Origin: Aplectana chamaeleonis
Lineage: Eukaryota > Nematoda > Chromadorea > Rhabditida > Cosmocercidae
DNA length: 64,000 nt
Reading direction: 5' to 3'
Assembly (NCBI GenBank): GCA_029168955.1
Contig: JAPDOI010000698.1
Coordinates: forward strand, 62,001 to 126,000
Positions 1 to 8,320 of this stretch are shown here, in pieces. The position numbers and the translations under genes are program-made. A model generated the notes under the pieces. The model was not told where the DNA came from and did no database searches. It worked only from the letters and a program-made list of their open reading frames with translations. How positions within the stretch are numbered: position 1 is the first letter of the stretch; the number at the start of each line of letters is the position of its first letter.

Positions 1-385
1 CCAGGAGCCGCAAAATGGCTTAGAAAAGTGGGCAAACCCCGCCGCTTTGGGAAAGTTCGGTCCCTTTCCTCCCCTCGACAAGAGCAATGGAACACTCGAG
101 ATCGTGAGATGAACGATGGTTTCCAATCGAAAGCCCCGTTCTTCCCTTCGTTCTCAACTTCTCTCTTTACTCAGGTCAGCTCGCATACATTGGCTGCAAG
201 AGACGAAAGTTACAAGCCTCGGACAACTCGTCCACCATGCTTCCCTAGCTCAAGTTTTAAGGGAACATAACTCCGTTCCCAGAAGGTCTTGTACGATTCC
301 AGAGACATCATTGGAATCAGAATGGGACCGTTTTCAAGATAGGCAAAAACAGAAAAGTGATTTCAATCGTGAACGCTGCCTTTGA
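1..385. mobile_element. TTAA short element, family alpha, partial (cut by window start)
   Basis: The right end reads ATCGTGAACGCTGCCT followed by TTGA (382-385), a one-base variant of a TTAA target. The interior from about 85 onward matches the element at 4483-4976 closely, including the shared stretch around GCCCCGTTCTTCCCTTC and the stretch CTCGGACAACTCGTCCACC. The left end lies outside the window. Small ORFs in it differ in frame from the other copies and look non-coding. Confidence 0.7.
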
Positions 386-399
386 ATTCAGGGCTCATG

Positions 400-690
400 A
401 TAACCTTCGATTTTGAGAATAATCTTTACATCGATTGTTTAGCCCCCAGATAGAACTGAAATGACGAAGAAACCGAGAAAAAAGTACCAGAAGTGTACTA
501 AATTATTTTACTTTTACCCCGCTTCTTTACTCCCTCAGGAACTGTGCGTTGTGATAATGAAATTTTTGTGGAACCGTCTTTTGCGATTCCGCCTCGTTTT
601 TTCCTTTAGACCCAAACTAATACTGTTCTGCATGAAATATTCTTCCATTTTTGATTGGTCCCATTTTCTGCGGCTCAGACATTTGGGCGG
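400..690. mobile_element. Degenerate copy of TTAA element family beta
   Basis: This stretch aligns with the complete element at 10272-10615 over shared segments such as ATCGATTGTTTAGCCCCC, AGAACTGAAATGACG and ACCCAAACTAATACTGTT. The end carrying the AGGCAGTG terminus is missing, and the sequence fades out near 690. ORFs of 102 and 64 residues overlap here on opposite strands and are not conserved in the other copy, so I treat the stretch as non-coding. Confidence 0.6.
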
Positions 691-731
691 ACTTATCGCG
701 ACACCGAATAGGAACGAAGGCGTGGTCAACG

Positions 732-1365
732 GCGATCAGCCCGCTGCTTTTGTGCGCGGTCAGCTCTAAATGGGCTCGCGATCAGCTCTAAATCGGCTCG
801 CGATCACTACGGCTAGCTAGAAAAAGGACCGGCCACAAAAAATCTATCTAACTCAGTTATTAATTATAATACAACTAGGCGGAGCCTAGGGCCAAAGTTA
901 GGCACCTGCGGGCGTTACGTGTCCTCTATCTCGTAGGGACAGAGCGTACTCCCGCTAGTGCAACCAAGGAGATACTATATGTACCTCAGACTTGGGTAAC
1001 TGAACCGGCGACGATCTCGTTTCACCACACAGAACAGTGCATCGCAGTTGAGGCGGGGTCCGTCGCGTTCAGTCCGATATGTGCCGTTGCTCACGTTCAG
1101 CCGGAATACGATGCAGGTATTCGCGATCAGTCCTATTTACGTTGTTGTACGCGATCAAAACGATTTATGGTCGCGGTAAGTTCTACTTACCAGTAGCTGC
1201 CCGCGATAAGTAAGCACTTCTGTCGGGCACACAGCGCAAAGACATCGAGCAACCGCAACTTATTCTCGATCAGTTCTACTTGGATTTTTTCTCGCGGTAG
1301 AAACTGTTCCTGAGCGCGGTAAGTACTGTTTGACAATTTCTGTCTGCGATAAGTCCGCCCATTTC
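732..1365. repeat. Cluster of degenerate CGCGATCAGTTCTA-like motifs
   Basis: About a dozen loose copies of a short motif, CGCG(A/G)T(C/A)AG with a frequent TNCTA continuation, occur near 732, 755, 778, 799, 1122, 1150, 1172, 1202, 1266, 1293, 1314 and 1347. Spacing is irregular, about 20-60 bp. The SL RNA gene at 872-1006 lies in the gap between two groups. This could be a decayed tandem array. The function, if any, is unknown. Confidence 0.45.
872..1006 (-). ncRNA. Spliced-leader (SL) RNA gene, SL1-like variant
   Basis: An SL RNA donates its 5' leader exon to pre-mRNAs by trans-splicing. Read on the minus strand from 1006, the first 22 nt match the nematode SL1 leader (recalled from knowledge) at 19 of 22 positions, starting GGTTCAGTTACCCAAG and ending GAG at 985. 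A GTA splice donor follows directly (984-982). The expected SL RNA fold is visible. Stem I pairs CCAAG (995-991) with CTTGG (968-964), GAG (987-985) with CTC (971-969), and GTAC with GTAT around an ATATA loop, so the donor lies in the stem. Stem II pairs GCGGG (955-951) with CCCGC (912-908) and continues inward as GTACG/CGTAAC and TGTCC/GGACA. A Sm-like site AACTTTGG (899-892) follows, then a 3' hairpin CTAGGC-TCC-GCCTAG (889-875). Length is about 135 nt, somewhat longer than C. elegans SL1 RNA. The 3' end is estimated. No 5S rRNA gene is seen nearby. It could be a pseudogene, but all structural parts are intact. Confidence 0.78.
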
Positions 1366-1369
1366 CTGA

Positions 1370-1983
1370 GTAGTTGAGCTTTGAGAAGCGATCAATGTTT
1401 TCTGGTCGTTCCTTCTACGCTCTCTGCCAACGTAGAGTGAAATTTTGCAACCAGTTTTTGTGAAACGAGTTGCAGGCCGCTAATATATGGGCTATGGTCA
1501 GTTATTTTGGCAGTACCCAGCCAATTCATGCACTAAGTATCTCACAGTCACTTGTCATCACGCAGGCGATTTCTTTGACTTCAGAGGGTTTTTTCGCAAT
1601 CCGCCACGTATTCGACAGGGTTTTCTGGATGGTTATTTTGGCTGTAGCTGTCTGAAACTAGTGAAATAAAAAAAAGTCAGGAGCCCAATTCGAATCTCGA
1701 TATGCCTCCCTAGATGTTTGCATCGAGGTAGTACTCGTGCCACCCCTTAGGCTCTCGTCATAAATACACGATGGTCCGCCGTCTCACCCAGTCGATATGC
1801 AAGTAAAGAACGCGAAACGAGGACGAGAAATGTCTTTCAAAAGTCCCTCTTAGGTCGTTCGTAGTCCTTCTCTCTTCCACCCGATTAGAGTTGGATCATT
1901 AGTACAAGTAAAACCATTGCGGCATCCCGTCGGGCGCGGCCCAGGATGGCTCATGCACTGTCCAGGTCTAAACTTCGAACGGC
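1370..1983. other. Stretch with no recognised gene
   Basis: No domain, RNA gene or repeat is recognised. Overlapping 60-61 residue ORFs near 1470-1669 lie in two frames of the same strand and show no protein-like features. Confidence 0.5.
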
Positions 1984-2233
1984 TTAAAAGCATCGTACGC
2001 GCTGAAAACCACTCACCGTTTTTTCGGTTGAAATGATTCCACATCGATAAACCTTTCCTTCTCAACAAATCACTTGAATGAAAGATAAACTTCCTTTGAT
2101 CGTGAGATCGTCGGTCAAAACAGCTATCTCTAACGATCGACTCTTCCTTTGTCAAAAGTTGATTGAAATATTCTGGGTCTAAATAAGGGGTTTCAAGTGG
2201 ATTTTTTGCGGTTTTTTCAACGTAGCTGTTATA
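1981..2233 (-). pseudogene. Coding-like fragment inside the delta element
   Basis: On the minus strand the frame reads through YVEKTAK, KEESIVRDSCFDRRSHDQ, KFIFHSSDLLRRK and FNRKNGEW. The plus-strand copy at about 8395-8580 keeps the same frame with many substitutions (YVEKSAK, KEESLFRDCCFDQRPHDQ, KFIFLSSNLWRRK). A frame kept between diverged copies suggests former coding sequence, either of the element itself or a captured host exon. The GGTGAGTGG just after the FNRKNG codons looks like a splice donor. I do not recognise the protein. The open frame formally continues to a start inside the Tc3-like terminus and to a stop at 1850, but the conserved part is limited to this stretch. Confidence 0.4.
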
Positions 2234-2235
2234 TA

Positions 2236-2272
2236 CAGTGCGTTCAGAAAGTATAGGGACACCCCCGAAAAT
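2236..2272 (+). repeat. Left terminal inverted repeat of the Tc3-like element
   Basis: Perfect 37-bp match to the reverse complement of 3621-3657, with similarity continuing a few bases inward. It begins CAGTGC, the usual Tc1/Tc3 terminus, next to a TA dinucleotide. Confidence 0.93.
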
Positions 2273-2412
2273 AGAGGTTTCCAATAAAACTTTGTGTTTG
2301 GTGATCAATACTGTTCATCAATGAATTCAGCATCATGGAAAACCTATGTCTGATCATTTATATAACAATTGTGAATTTTTTTAAGATTTCATCTCAACTT
2401 TCAGAATTTTTA

Positions 2413-2459
2413 GCCGTTCAGAAAGTATAGGGACACCCTTCGAAAATTCAGATTTTTTT
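2413..2459 (+). repeat. Left inner transposase-site repeat
   Basis: A second copy of the terminal core (GTTCAGAAAGTATAGGGACAC with a diverged tail) lies 174 bp inside the outer copy. In related elements such inner sites bind the transposase N-terminus. Confidence 0.8.
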
Positions 2460-2505
2460 AATCCGAACAAAATTTCCCATTGCAAGTTCGCTACATAAAC
2501 TCAAG

Positions 2506-3420
2506 ATGAGTACATATGGTACCTTTATTCGTAAATTGGCTCGTGGTACTGCTCTATCTGCTGCTGAACAAGCTCAAATTCGTGCGCTCAGCGTTGCCGG
2601 GTTGAGCCAACGTCGAATCGCTGCTACCCAGCTCGGAAGATCTGTCAACTGTATCAACCAGTTCCTGCGGGATCCAGATTCCTACGGTACTGCAAAACGT
2701 ACTGGACGGCCGAAGAAGATCAGCAATCAAGATTCGCGGAGAATTATTCGGCTCTGCTCCAACAGCACACTGTCGCTGAACCAGATTAAGTCCGAATTAT
2801 CGCTCAGTGTTTCGAAAACGACAGTCTGGAACACCATAAATGGCGATAAAAACATTGTCCGACAAGTGATGAAGAGGGCCCCGTCGTTGTCTGCAAACCA
2901 TAAAGAGGCTCGACTTGAATATGCAAAGAGGAACATGGCAACTGATTGGGCAAAGGTAAGGCAGTCTCATAAAAACCGGAAAAAAATCGAGAAATAGCGC
3001 AAAAAAAAATTTTAGGTCATCTTTTTCGACGGGAAGAAATGTAATCTTGACGGACCGGATGGTGCTCGATCCTACTGGCGAGATCTGCGCAAGGATCCAT
3101 TGATTTTCAGCAGACGGAATTTCAGCGGTGGCTCGCTGATGTGTTGGGGAGCATTCAGTAGCAAAGGTACTTTGGAATTGGCCTTCACTTCTTGTCGCAT
3201 GAACTCGGAGGAATATCAAGAAACTCTTCGCACACATCTACTGCCATTTTTGTCCGGAACACGACGTCAGCGTTTCACTTTCCAGCAAGACAACGCGGCG
3301 GTACATGTGTCCAGGTCTACAAAAACCTGGTTTCTACGTCATCGAATCCGTTTGCCAAAAAAATTTTTAAGATCATTGCTAATGATGGTGCAGCTATTTC
3401 ATTTTAGATTGTATGTTTGA
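2506..3420 (+). pseudogene. Tc3-like transposase, C-terminal catalytic part deleted
   Basis: Exon 1 (2506-2955, 150 codons) encodes a bipartite DNA-binding domain. It has a first helix-turn-helix (about residues 18-52), a GRPKK AT-hook-like linker (about 67-71) and a second helix-turn-helix (about 73-112). A 60-bp intron, GTAAG to TTTTAG (2956-3015), follows in phase 0. Exon 2 begins VIFFDGKK. The first catalytic Asp is kept (codon 3028-3030), although the family's DEK is DGK here. The second Asp is kept in QQDNAAVH (3289-3291). Soon after HRIRLP the reading jumps to a sequence that, in another frame, encodes the normal extreme C-terminus (KIFKII), ending at a stop at 3405-3407. The block with the PDLNPIEN-type motif and the catalytic Glu is absent, and the joint is frameshifted, so the open frame now runs to 3420. 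The start at 2506 is the first Met in frame. The product should be inactive for transposition, although DNA binding may survive. Confidence 0.88.
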
Positions 3421-3455
3421 TTCTTTCTTTGTTCAATAATTTTTGTTTTTGTGCT

Positions 3456-3494
3456 GTGTCCCTATACTTGCTGAACGGCGAAAAAATCTGAAAT
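3456..3494 (-). repeat. Right inner transposase-site repeat
   Basis: Inverted counterpart of 2413-2459, with GTGTCCCTATACTTG and then CTGAACGGCG, 175 bp inside the right end. One base of the core differs (AGCAAG for AGAAAG on the other strand). The tails of both inner copies share TTCAGATTTTTT. Confidence 0.8.
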
Positions 3495-3620
3495 TTGAAA
3501 TAAATTCTTGCAAAATTGCTCAGCTGTTATAGAAATAAACAAATAGAGGTTTTTCACCTTGTTGAATTCATTTATGAACAGTATCGATAGCCAAATATAA
3601 CATGATTTTGAAAAACCTTG

Positions 3621-3657
3621 ATTTTCGGGGGTGTCCCTATACTTTCTGAACGCACTG
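3621..3657 (-). repeat. Right terminal inverted repeat of the Tc3-like element
   Basis: Reverse complement of 2236-2272 and flanked by TA at 3658-3659. Confidence 0.93.
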
Positions 3658-3730
3658 TAGGGAACTATATGTAGCTCTCATTGTATATGGAAAACTCGAA
3701 AACGAAATCCATCGTGAACGCTGCCTTTAA

Positions 3731-4230
3731 GGGGGAACTACGCCGGACACCGTCCAACTATGACAGGGGCCTTAGTTGCAACGCCTTGCTGTCCAAACCA
3801 TCTCCTAGCCGGTGACAACCACCGTGAACATGTTCATCCAAACGGACAACTAGTCCAAGCCAGAGAATAATGTCACTGAAATAAGACGTTTTGGTGCGTT
3901 CCTTGCCGTTTCTTCGTTATTTCGGTAACACTTTTTGGCCAACGCATCGTTTTGAGTAGAAAACGCGGAAACGAAAATCATCGTGAACAATGCTTTCAGG
4001 GCAAGGCAGTGGTGCGCGGGAATAGCAGCTTTAGCTCTACATACAAAGTAGTTCGTCGAATTATGTATTTCCTTCGGGAAATCTCATCGATCAAAGTTGA
4101 GGGTGACAGATAAGTTGACAGTCTGATTAGTTCACCGTCTCTGAGAAGTTGAAGAAGTTGGGATTGTCACGTACACAGGCTATTATATTAATCTCTTTGG
4201 GAGCAATCTAAAACCGCACTTGGTAACAGT
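3731..4230. other. Stretch with a degenerate TTAA-element end, otherwise nothing recognised
   Basis: Near 3979-4000 the sequence reads ATCGTGAACAATGCTTTC, a decayed version of the AGGCAGTGTTCACGAT terminus, so an old short element probably ends here. I could not place its other end. No gene is recognised. Confidence 0.4.
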
Positions 4231-4405
4231 GCCCGCAGCAATGCGTGCCGTTTTGCTGGCCGCGTCGCTTGACAGTGTGCTGGCCGCGTTGCGTGCCGGT
4301 GTGCCCACCTCTTCGCGCACCGTTGTGCCGGTCACGTCGCGTGAAGGCGTGCTGGCCGCGTTGCGTGTCAGTATGTTGGCCACGTCACGTGTCGGTGTTC
4401 AGGCA
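4231..4405. repeat. 24-bp minisatellite, about 7 units
   Basis: Seven GC-rich 24-bp units follow one another, with a core like GCTGGCCGCGTTGCGTG. Since 24 is a multiple of 3, both strands stay open and give 8-residue repeats such as LAALRAGV on the plus strand. The ORFs at 4183-4465 are products of this periodicity, with no other protein-like feature. Confidence 0.75.
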
Positions 4406-4482
4406 GCGTTTGAGGTACCTAAGTATGTGGGGGCGCACTCTACACTGAAGTTGAAGGCCCTATAGAGCTACACAGTCTTGCC

Positions 4483-4976
4483 TTAAAGGCAGTGTTCACG
4501 ATAAAAAATGTGTTTCAGCTTCCACTAGGAATGGGTAGTGGAGGGGCATACGGCAACGTTTACGTCGAAAGAACGTATGAAAACGAGCCAGGAAAAGCTC
4601 CAAAAGAGCCCGAAGTTGCCACTTGGAGCGCATTGCAAACCTCAAAAGCGCAACACACGCCCACCGACGTGAACAAATGAATGCTCGAGATCGAGAGATG
4701 AGCGATGGTTTCCGATCAAAAGCCCCGTTCTTCCCTTCATTCTCAACTTCTCTCTTTATTCAGGTCAGCTCGCATACATCGGCTGCAAAAGACACAAGTT
4801 ACAAGCCTCGGACAACTCGTCCACCATGTTTCCTTAGCTCAATCTTTGAGGGACCATAACTCCGTTCCCAGAAGGTCTTGTACGATTTCAGAGTTATCAT
4901 TGGAATCAGCATGGGGCCGTTTTCAAGATAGGCGGAGAAACAGAAAAACGATTCTTATCGTGAACACTGCCTTTAA
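4483..4976. mobile_element. TTAA short element, family alpha, complete
   Basis: Flanked by TTAA at 4483-4486 and 4973-4976. The ends are inverted copies of AGGCAGTGTTCACGAT (left 4487 onward, right up to 4972). Length is about 494 bp with no transposase. The interior matches 1-385 and part of 10612-11096. TTAA targets are typical of the piggyBac superfamily, but I see no related transposase, so that link is inferred from the target only. Confidence 0.78.
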
Positions 4977-5645
4977 TGCGCCTCCTAGTATTAACCTCTT
5001 TTTTCTGTCATGTTTATATATTCCAATGAAACGCAGTGCTTCAGAGCAAGAATGACGTGCTGATCAAGCCAGAACTCGTTCTAAGCGATTGTCATCAGCC
5101 GGGTGATCAGATTCTCTGAATTGGACAGATCAGTCAATCTCTGTCACGTCTACTGCTGTATGCCACTTCTACGGGTGCCAACCGATTTCGAAATACGAAA
5201 CGGCCACTGAATGTATCAGAATCGTCAAAATGGTGTTGTTTCATGTTTATTTGCATTGTGCTCGATAAAATACTACGTCCTATTATTTGTTTCGTGTCTC
5301 GCTGAACGGCATGCACTCTTGCATGCACAAGAAATTGCCCGAGTGCTAAGTTGCTTTCAAGATGGGAAAGTCTGTGGGCCTTTTTTGGGAGACTGAAGGC
5401 TGAGGGGCGACTACTCTTAAAATTCCGATAATGTTAAGAGCAGGTTAAAATGCTAAAATCATGTTTCGGAGGGCCTTATGAGCGTGGAAAAACTTGCAGT
5501 TTAGTTGTCGTTAGTTACAAATAGCGCTATTCGGCAGGCCACTTAGTAGACGTTGGAAGCGTGACAAATATTTGAGGGAACAACTGAAAGGCTTTTGCAA
5601 CCTCTTTCTTTATCGATCAGTTTCATCGTTTTCCACCCTTCACTT
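4977..5645. other. Stretch with no recognised gene
   Basis: Low-complexity and AT-rich patches only. Short ORFs on both strands (5134-5396) overlap each other and show no family features. Confidence 0.45.
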
Positions 5646-5819
5646 TGCTCGTGCGTTACACATCCTTTCTCAATTTTTTTCCTTCACTGCTTATCAAATT
5701 TCTTGCTCGTGCGTTACACATCCTTTCTCAATTTCTTTCCTTCACTGCTTATCAAATTTCTTGCTCGTGCGTTACACATCCTTTCTCAATTTTTTTCCTT
5801 CACTGCTTATCAAATTTCT
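5646..5819. repeat. Three-unit 58-bp tandem repeat
   Basis: Units at 5646-5703, 5704-5761 and 5762-5819 begin TGCTCGTGCGTTACACATCC and are almost identical. The middle unit has one visible change (TTCTTTCC for TTTTTTCC). The high identity suggests recent tandem expansion. The open frames of 67-113 residues here come from the repeat. Confidence 0.9.
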
Positions 5820-8150
5820 TGTTAGAAACCTGTTATTGTTTGCGTTAATTTCGAGACGAGGTAACAAGCACGAGGAAAAAAATAAAACAACGTGTTCAGA
5901 AGTCAGATTTTGACGGCTCTGTGGCATTTGATTAACAGAAATCTAAAATATACAAAACTATTAGCAATACAGTCATATTGGACTGCCTCGTTGAACTTGT
6001 GGCCACATTATATATGCAACATCGCGTTTATGATTCTTCCGTTTAGGTGAACGTGAAAAAACGAAAGAGACCCAGGACAAAAAAAAAGATAGCGAAATAA
6101 GAATCCCTTCTGGAACCTTTGCTAAGTACCTAAGACATTGTGCGCTCTCAAAATGACTCAATTTTTAGGCACAATCTCTAGATTACGGTTAGCTGAGAAC
6201 ATCCATGAGACTCTAAAAATGCGCTCCCAGAGCGTTATGGCCACCCAAAAATGCTTCTGGGATTGATAATCTAGCACATCTGGGTCGATAATCCGTGCGA
6301 ATGTCTAACAACTTTAAAAAGATTAACAGCGAGAGCTTTACTGGAAAATTACGTGGTGGTTTTCTAACTGATGATATTATATTATACTTATGATATAGTT
6401 ATTAACTGATGATATTGTTTTATATTAGATAGACAATCTGAATATCCTTATCAAAAAGAGTTTGCATGAAGATTAGAGTTACTGCAATACATTTCTTGTA
6501 CCTTATAGCTATTTTGGTTTTACAAAGAAGTTTGCGGGTGATATTTTAAGCTTTCATGCTTTGCAAAGAGGTTTGGAGTAGTTCTCTACGACCTTCTCTT
6601 CGTGGCGAACAAACGATGTTTCTAAGTGATAAAATAACGGAATTAGTAAAAGATCGAAGTTGTTCATTTACTGCCGAAAAATCTCCTTTTGGAAGAAGAG
6701 GATGGAGCAATCGTAGAATATACGTGGAACAGAGAGCCGTGCTCACAGCTACAGCCAAGGTTTATTGCACAATTAGCCGGGATACGTGTCAACGGATGGA
6801 GAAGATGTGAATTACATGTTCTACAAAATACTGTGTAATACCATAGAAATCACACTTCTAATCAAACTTCTGCTCTCCTGTGACTGTGGAAATTCAAATG
6901 GGCACAAATGGTTAGCATCTGAATGAAGAACATATGTACGATGAAGCAAAAATGTTCCAAGTCACAGTTTATAACAGCTTTTGGTGACTAAATGAGGTGG
7001 GCTAATTTTTACAAAGTTGATGCTGGATTAACTGAGGTTTCTTGAGAAAAAGTTTTCTCTTTTTAGTTATTTTGACAAGGTGTGATATAGAACTCGATTT
7101 CTCCCTTCATTAAACAAAGCTCCTTATCACTGCCCGTTAAACTTGTTGTTTTTAGAAATTTGCATTCGAGTAAAGAGTGTGGTAGCAGTAGAGAATGATT
7201 ACACTGTGTAACACGATTTTTGTTACTGGCTTCTAAGTGTTATATTTCAATTGCTTCTGTCCAAAGTATGTAAAAAATGACTTCATTGAGAACAAACTTC
7301 GCTTACACTACAACAGCACGAAGAAAACACGTTTTTTGTGAAAATAGAAAGATTTCTATTCTTTTTCGGCATTATTAACGGGTAGAAACAAAAAATGCAC
7401 AATTCATCATCACAGTTATTTATTACTTTATTCAACATAAGTTTCTTTTTCAGTTTTTGAAAACAAAATCAATAATTTGCAAAGTAAATATTGCTGTTTA
7501 GTGGTTTGTTTTAACTTTTCAATTAGCAAAATTGGCGTCTCAAATTTATCGTATGAAGAAAAAATTTTAAGAATCAAAGTTTGTGAGAAAAATTGCTATA
7601 TTTGCTATATTGAAGAAAATCCTCGTGAGTGTCATCATCTAGTGCTAATAGAAGCCGAATGTTCCTTCATTAGAGGTAGATTAGGCGATTCTAAAGAAGA
7701 CGAGTATCGACAGATATAATTATTCACCTGTTGCACTATTTATTCAAATGCAAACTTCTGAAAATAAAAAGTTTTACGGGAAGCAATAAAGAATCTGGGT
7801 TAGTAGGAGAAACCGAATATCATATTACCCTTTGCCAAAACAGCCTGAACAGAGAAGAAAAAACTTTTTTTCAAAAACCGCAGTTATTTCTGCATTAAGT
7901 GCTCACTGTGCTCACCTTGGGTAGTGATTAAGTCAGGTTACAACACATTTATGCTCCTATGATCGGTTTCAACCGCTACCAATACATAGGTGCACGTGCA
8001 AGAAACTTACACGCGGGTGTAGCCCCGCGCCCCGATCGCCCGTCGTCGCAAAGCGAACCCCGCGGCGGAGGGCTCGCGTCGCGATCAGTCGATCGCGGCG
8101 AGATACTAATAGTTGGAATCAACATTTTAGAGAGTGACAGAACAGTTCCG
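5820..8150. other. AT-rich non-coding stretch
   Basis: No transposon or RNA gene is recognised. Notable minor points are a small AT-rich duplication with AACTGATGATATT twice (about 6368-6415), a GC-rich island of about 90 bp near 8005-8105, and one exon-like open stretch at 7454-7624 that is listed separately. Confidence 0.45.
7454..7624 (+). other. Possible internal exon (weak)
   Basis: A TTTTTCAG acceptor ends at 7453 and a GTGAGTG donor starts at 7625. The intervening 171 bp is open in one frame, giving a Cys-rich peptide that includes SYEEKILRIKVCEKNC. I recognise no family and see no flanking exons, so this may be chance in AT-rich DNA. Confidence 0.15.
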
Positions 8151-8151
8151 A

Positions 8152-8258
8152 AAATGTTGCGAACACATTAGGGCATGAGGCTGCGCAACTTACGATCACG
8201 ATTTCAACAACTTACGGAAGACTTCGGTAAGTTGTTGAAATTAGTGTTCGCAACATTT
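8152..8258. repeat. Nested inverted repeat (large hairpin)
   Basis: Outer arms AAATGTTGCGAACAC (8152-8166) and its exact complement (8244-8258) enclose inner arms ATTTCAACAACTTAC (8201-8215) and its exact complement (8227-8241). The tip holds GAAG-A-CTTC. It could be a small foldback element or the remnant of one. Confidence 0.8.
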
Positions 8259-8320
8259 CTGAAATCTTCAGAGTAAGGCGTGGCTGAGTAATAACCCCGA
8301 CAAAATCCGCCAGAAGCACC

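Larger units (their letters stand above)
2236..3657 (+). mobile_element. Tc3-like Tc1/mariner transposon, internally deleted
   Basis: The element is 1,422 bp and flanked by TA duplications at 2234-2235 and 3658-3659. Terminal inverted repeats start CAGTGCGTTCAGAAAG and match perfectly over 37 bp (2236-2272 and 3621-3657). A second copy of the core lies inside each end (2413-2459 and 3456-3494), 174-175 bp from the outer copy, giving an IR/DR layout like that of Tc3 and Sleeping Beauty. The interior carries a Tc3-type transposase gene that has lost its third catalytic residue. The element is therefore non-autonomous but could be mobilised in trans, because both ends are intact. It sits inside a TTAA element, and 8321-8876 shows the related unoccupied site. 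Confidence 0.92.
1984..3730 (-). mobile_element. TTAA element, family delta copy A, split by a Tc3-like insertion
   Basis: Both ends abut TTAA (1984-1987 and 3727-3730). The high-coordinate end reads ATCGTGAACGCTGCCT, and the low end reads AAGCATCGTACGCGC inward. On the minus strand the sequence aligns with copy B at 8321-8876 on the plus strand. The alignment continues on both sides of the Tc3-like element (2236-3657), which shows that the Tc3-like element jumped into it. Copy B carries about 235 bp (about 8590-8820) that copy A lacks. Part of the interior keeps a common reading frame in both copies and is listed separately. Confidence 0.75.

Noticed and set aside
461..769. A 102-residue ORF near the SL RNA gene
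   Set aside because: Lies in a decayed copy of the beta short element, and the frame is not preserved in the complete copy at 10272-10615.
1690..1720. tRNA-like TTCGAATC sequence
   Set aside because: No cloverleaf, A-box or acceptor pairing can be formed around it.
6556..6810. An 84-residue ORF in a slightly GC-richer patch
   Set aside because: Overlaps a 70-residue ORF on the other strand, with no domain or paired splice sites.
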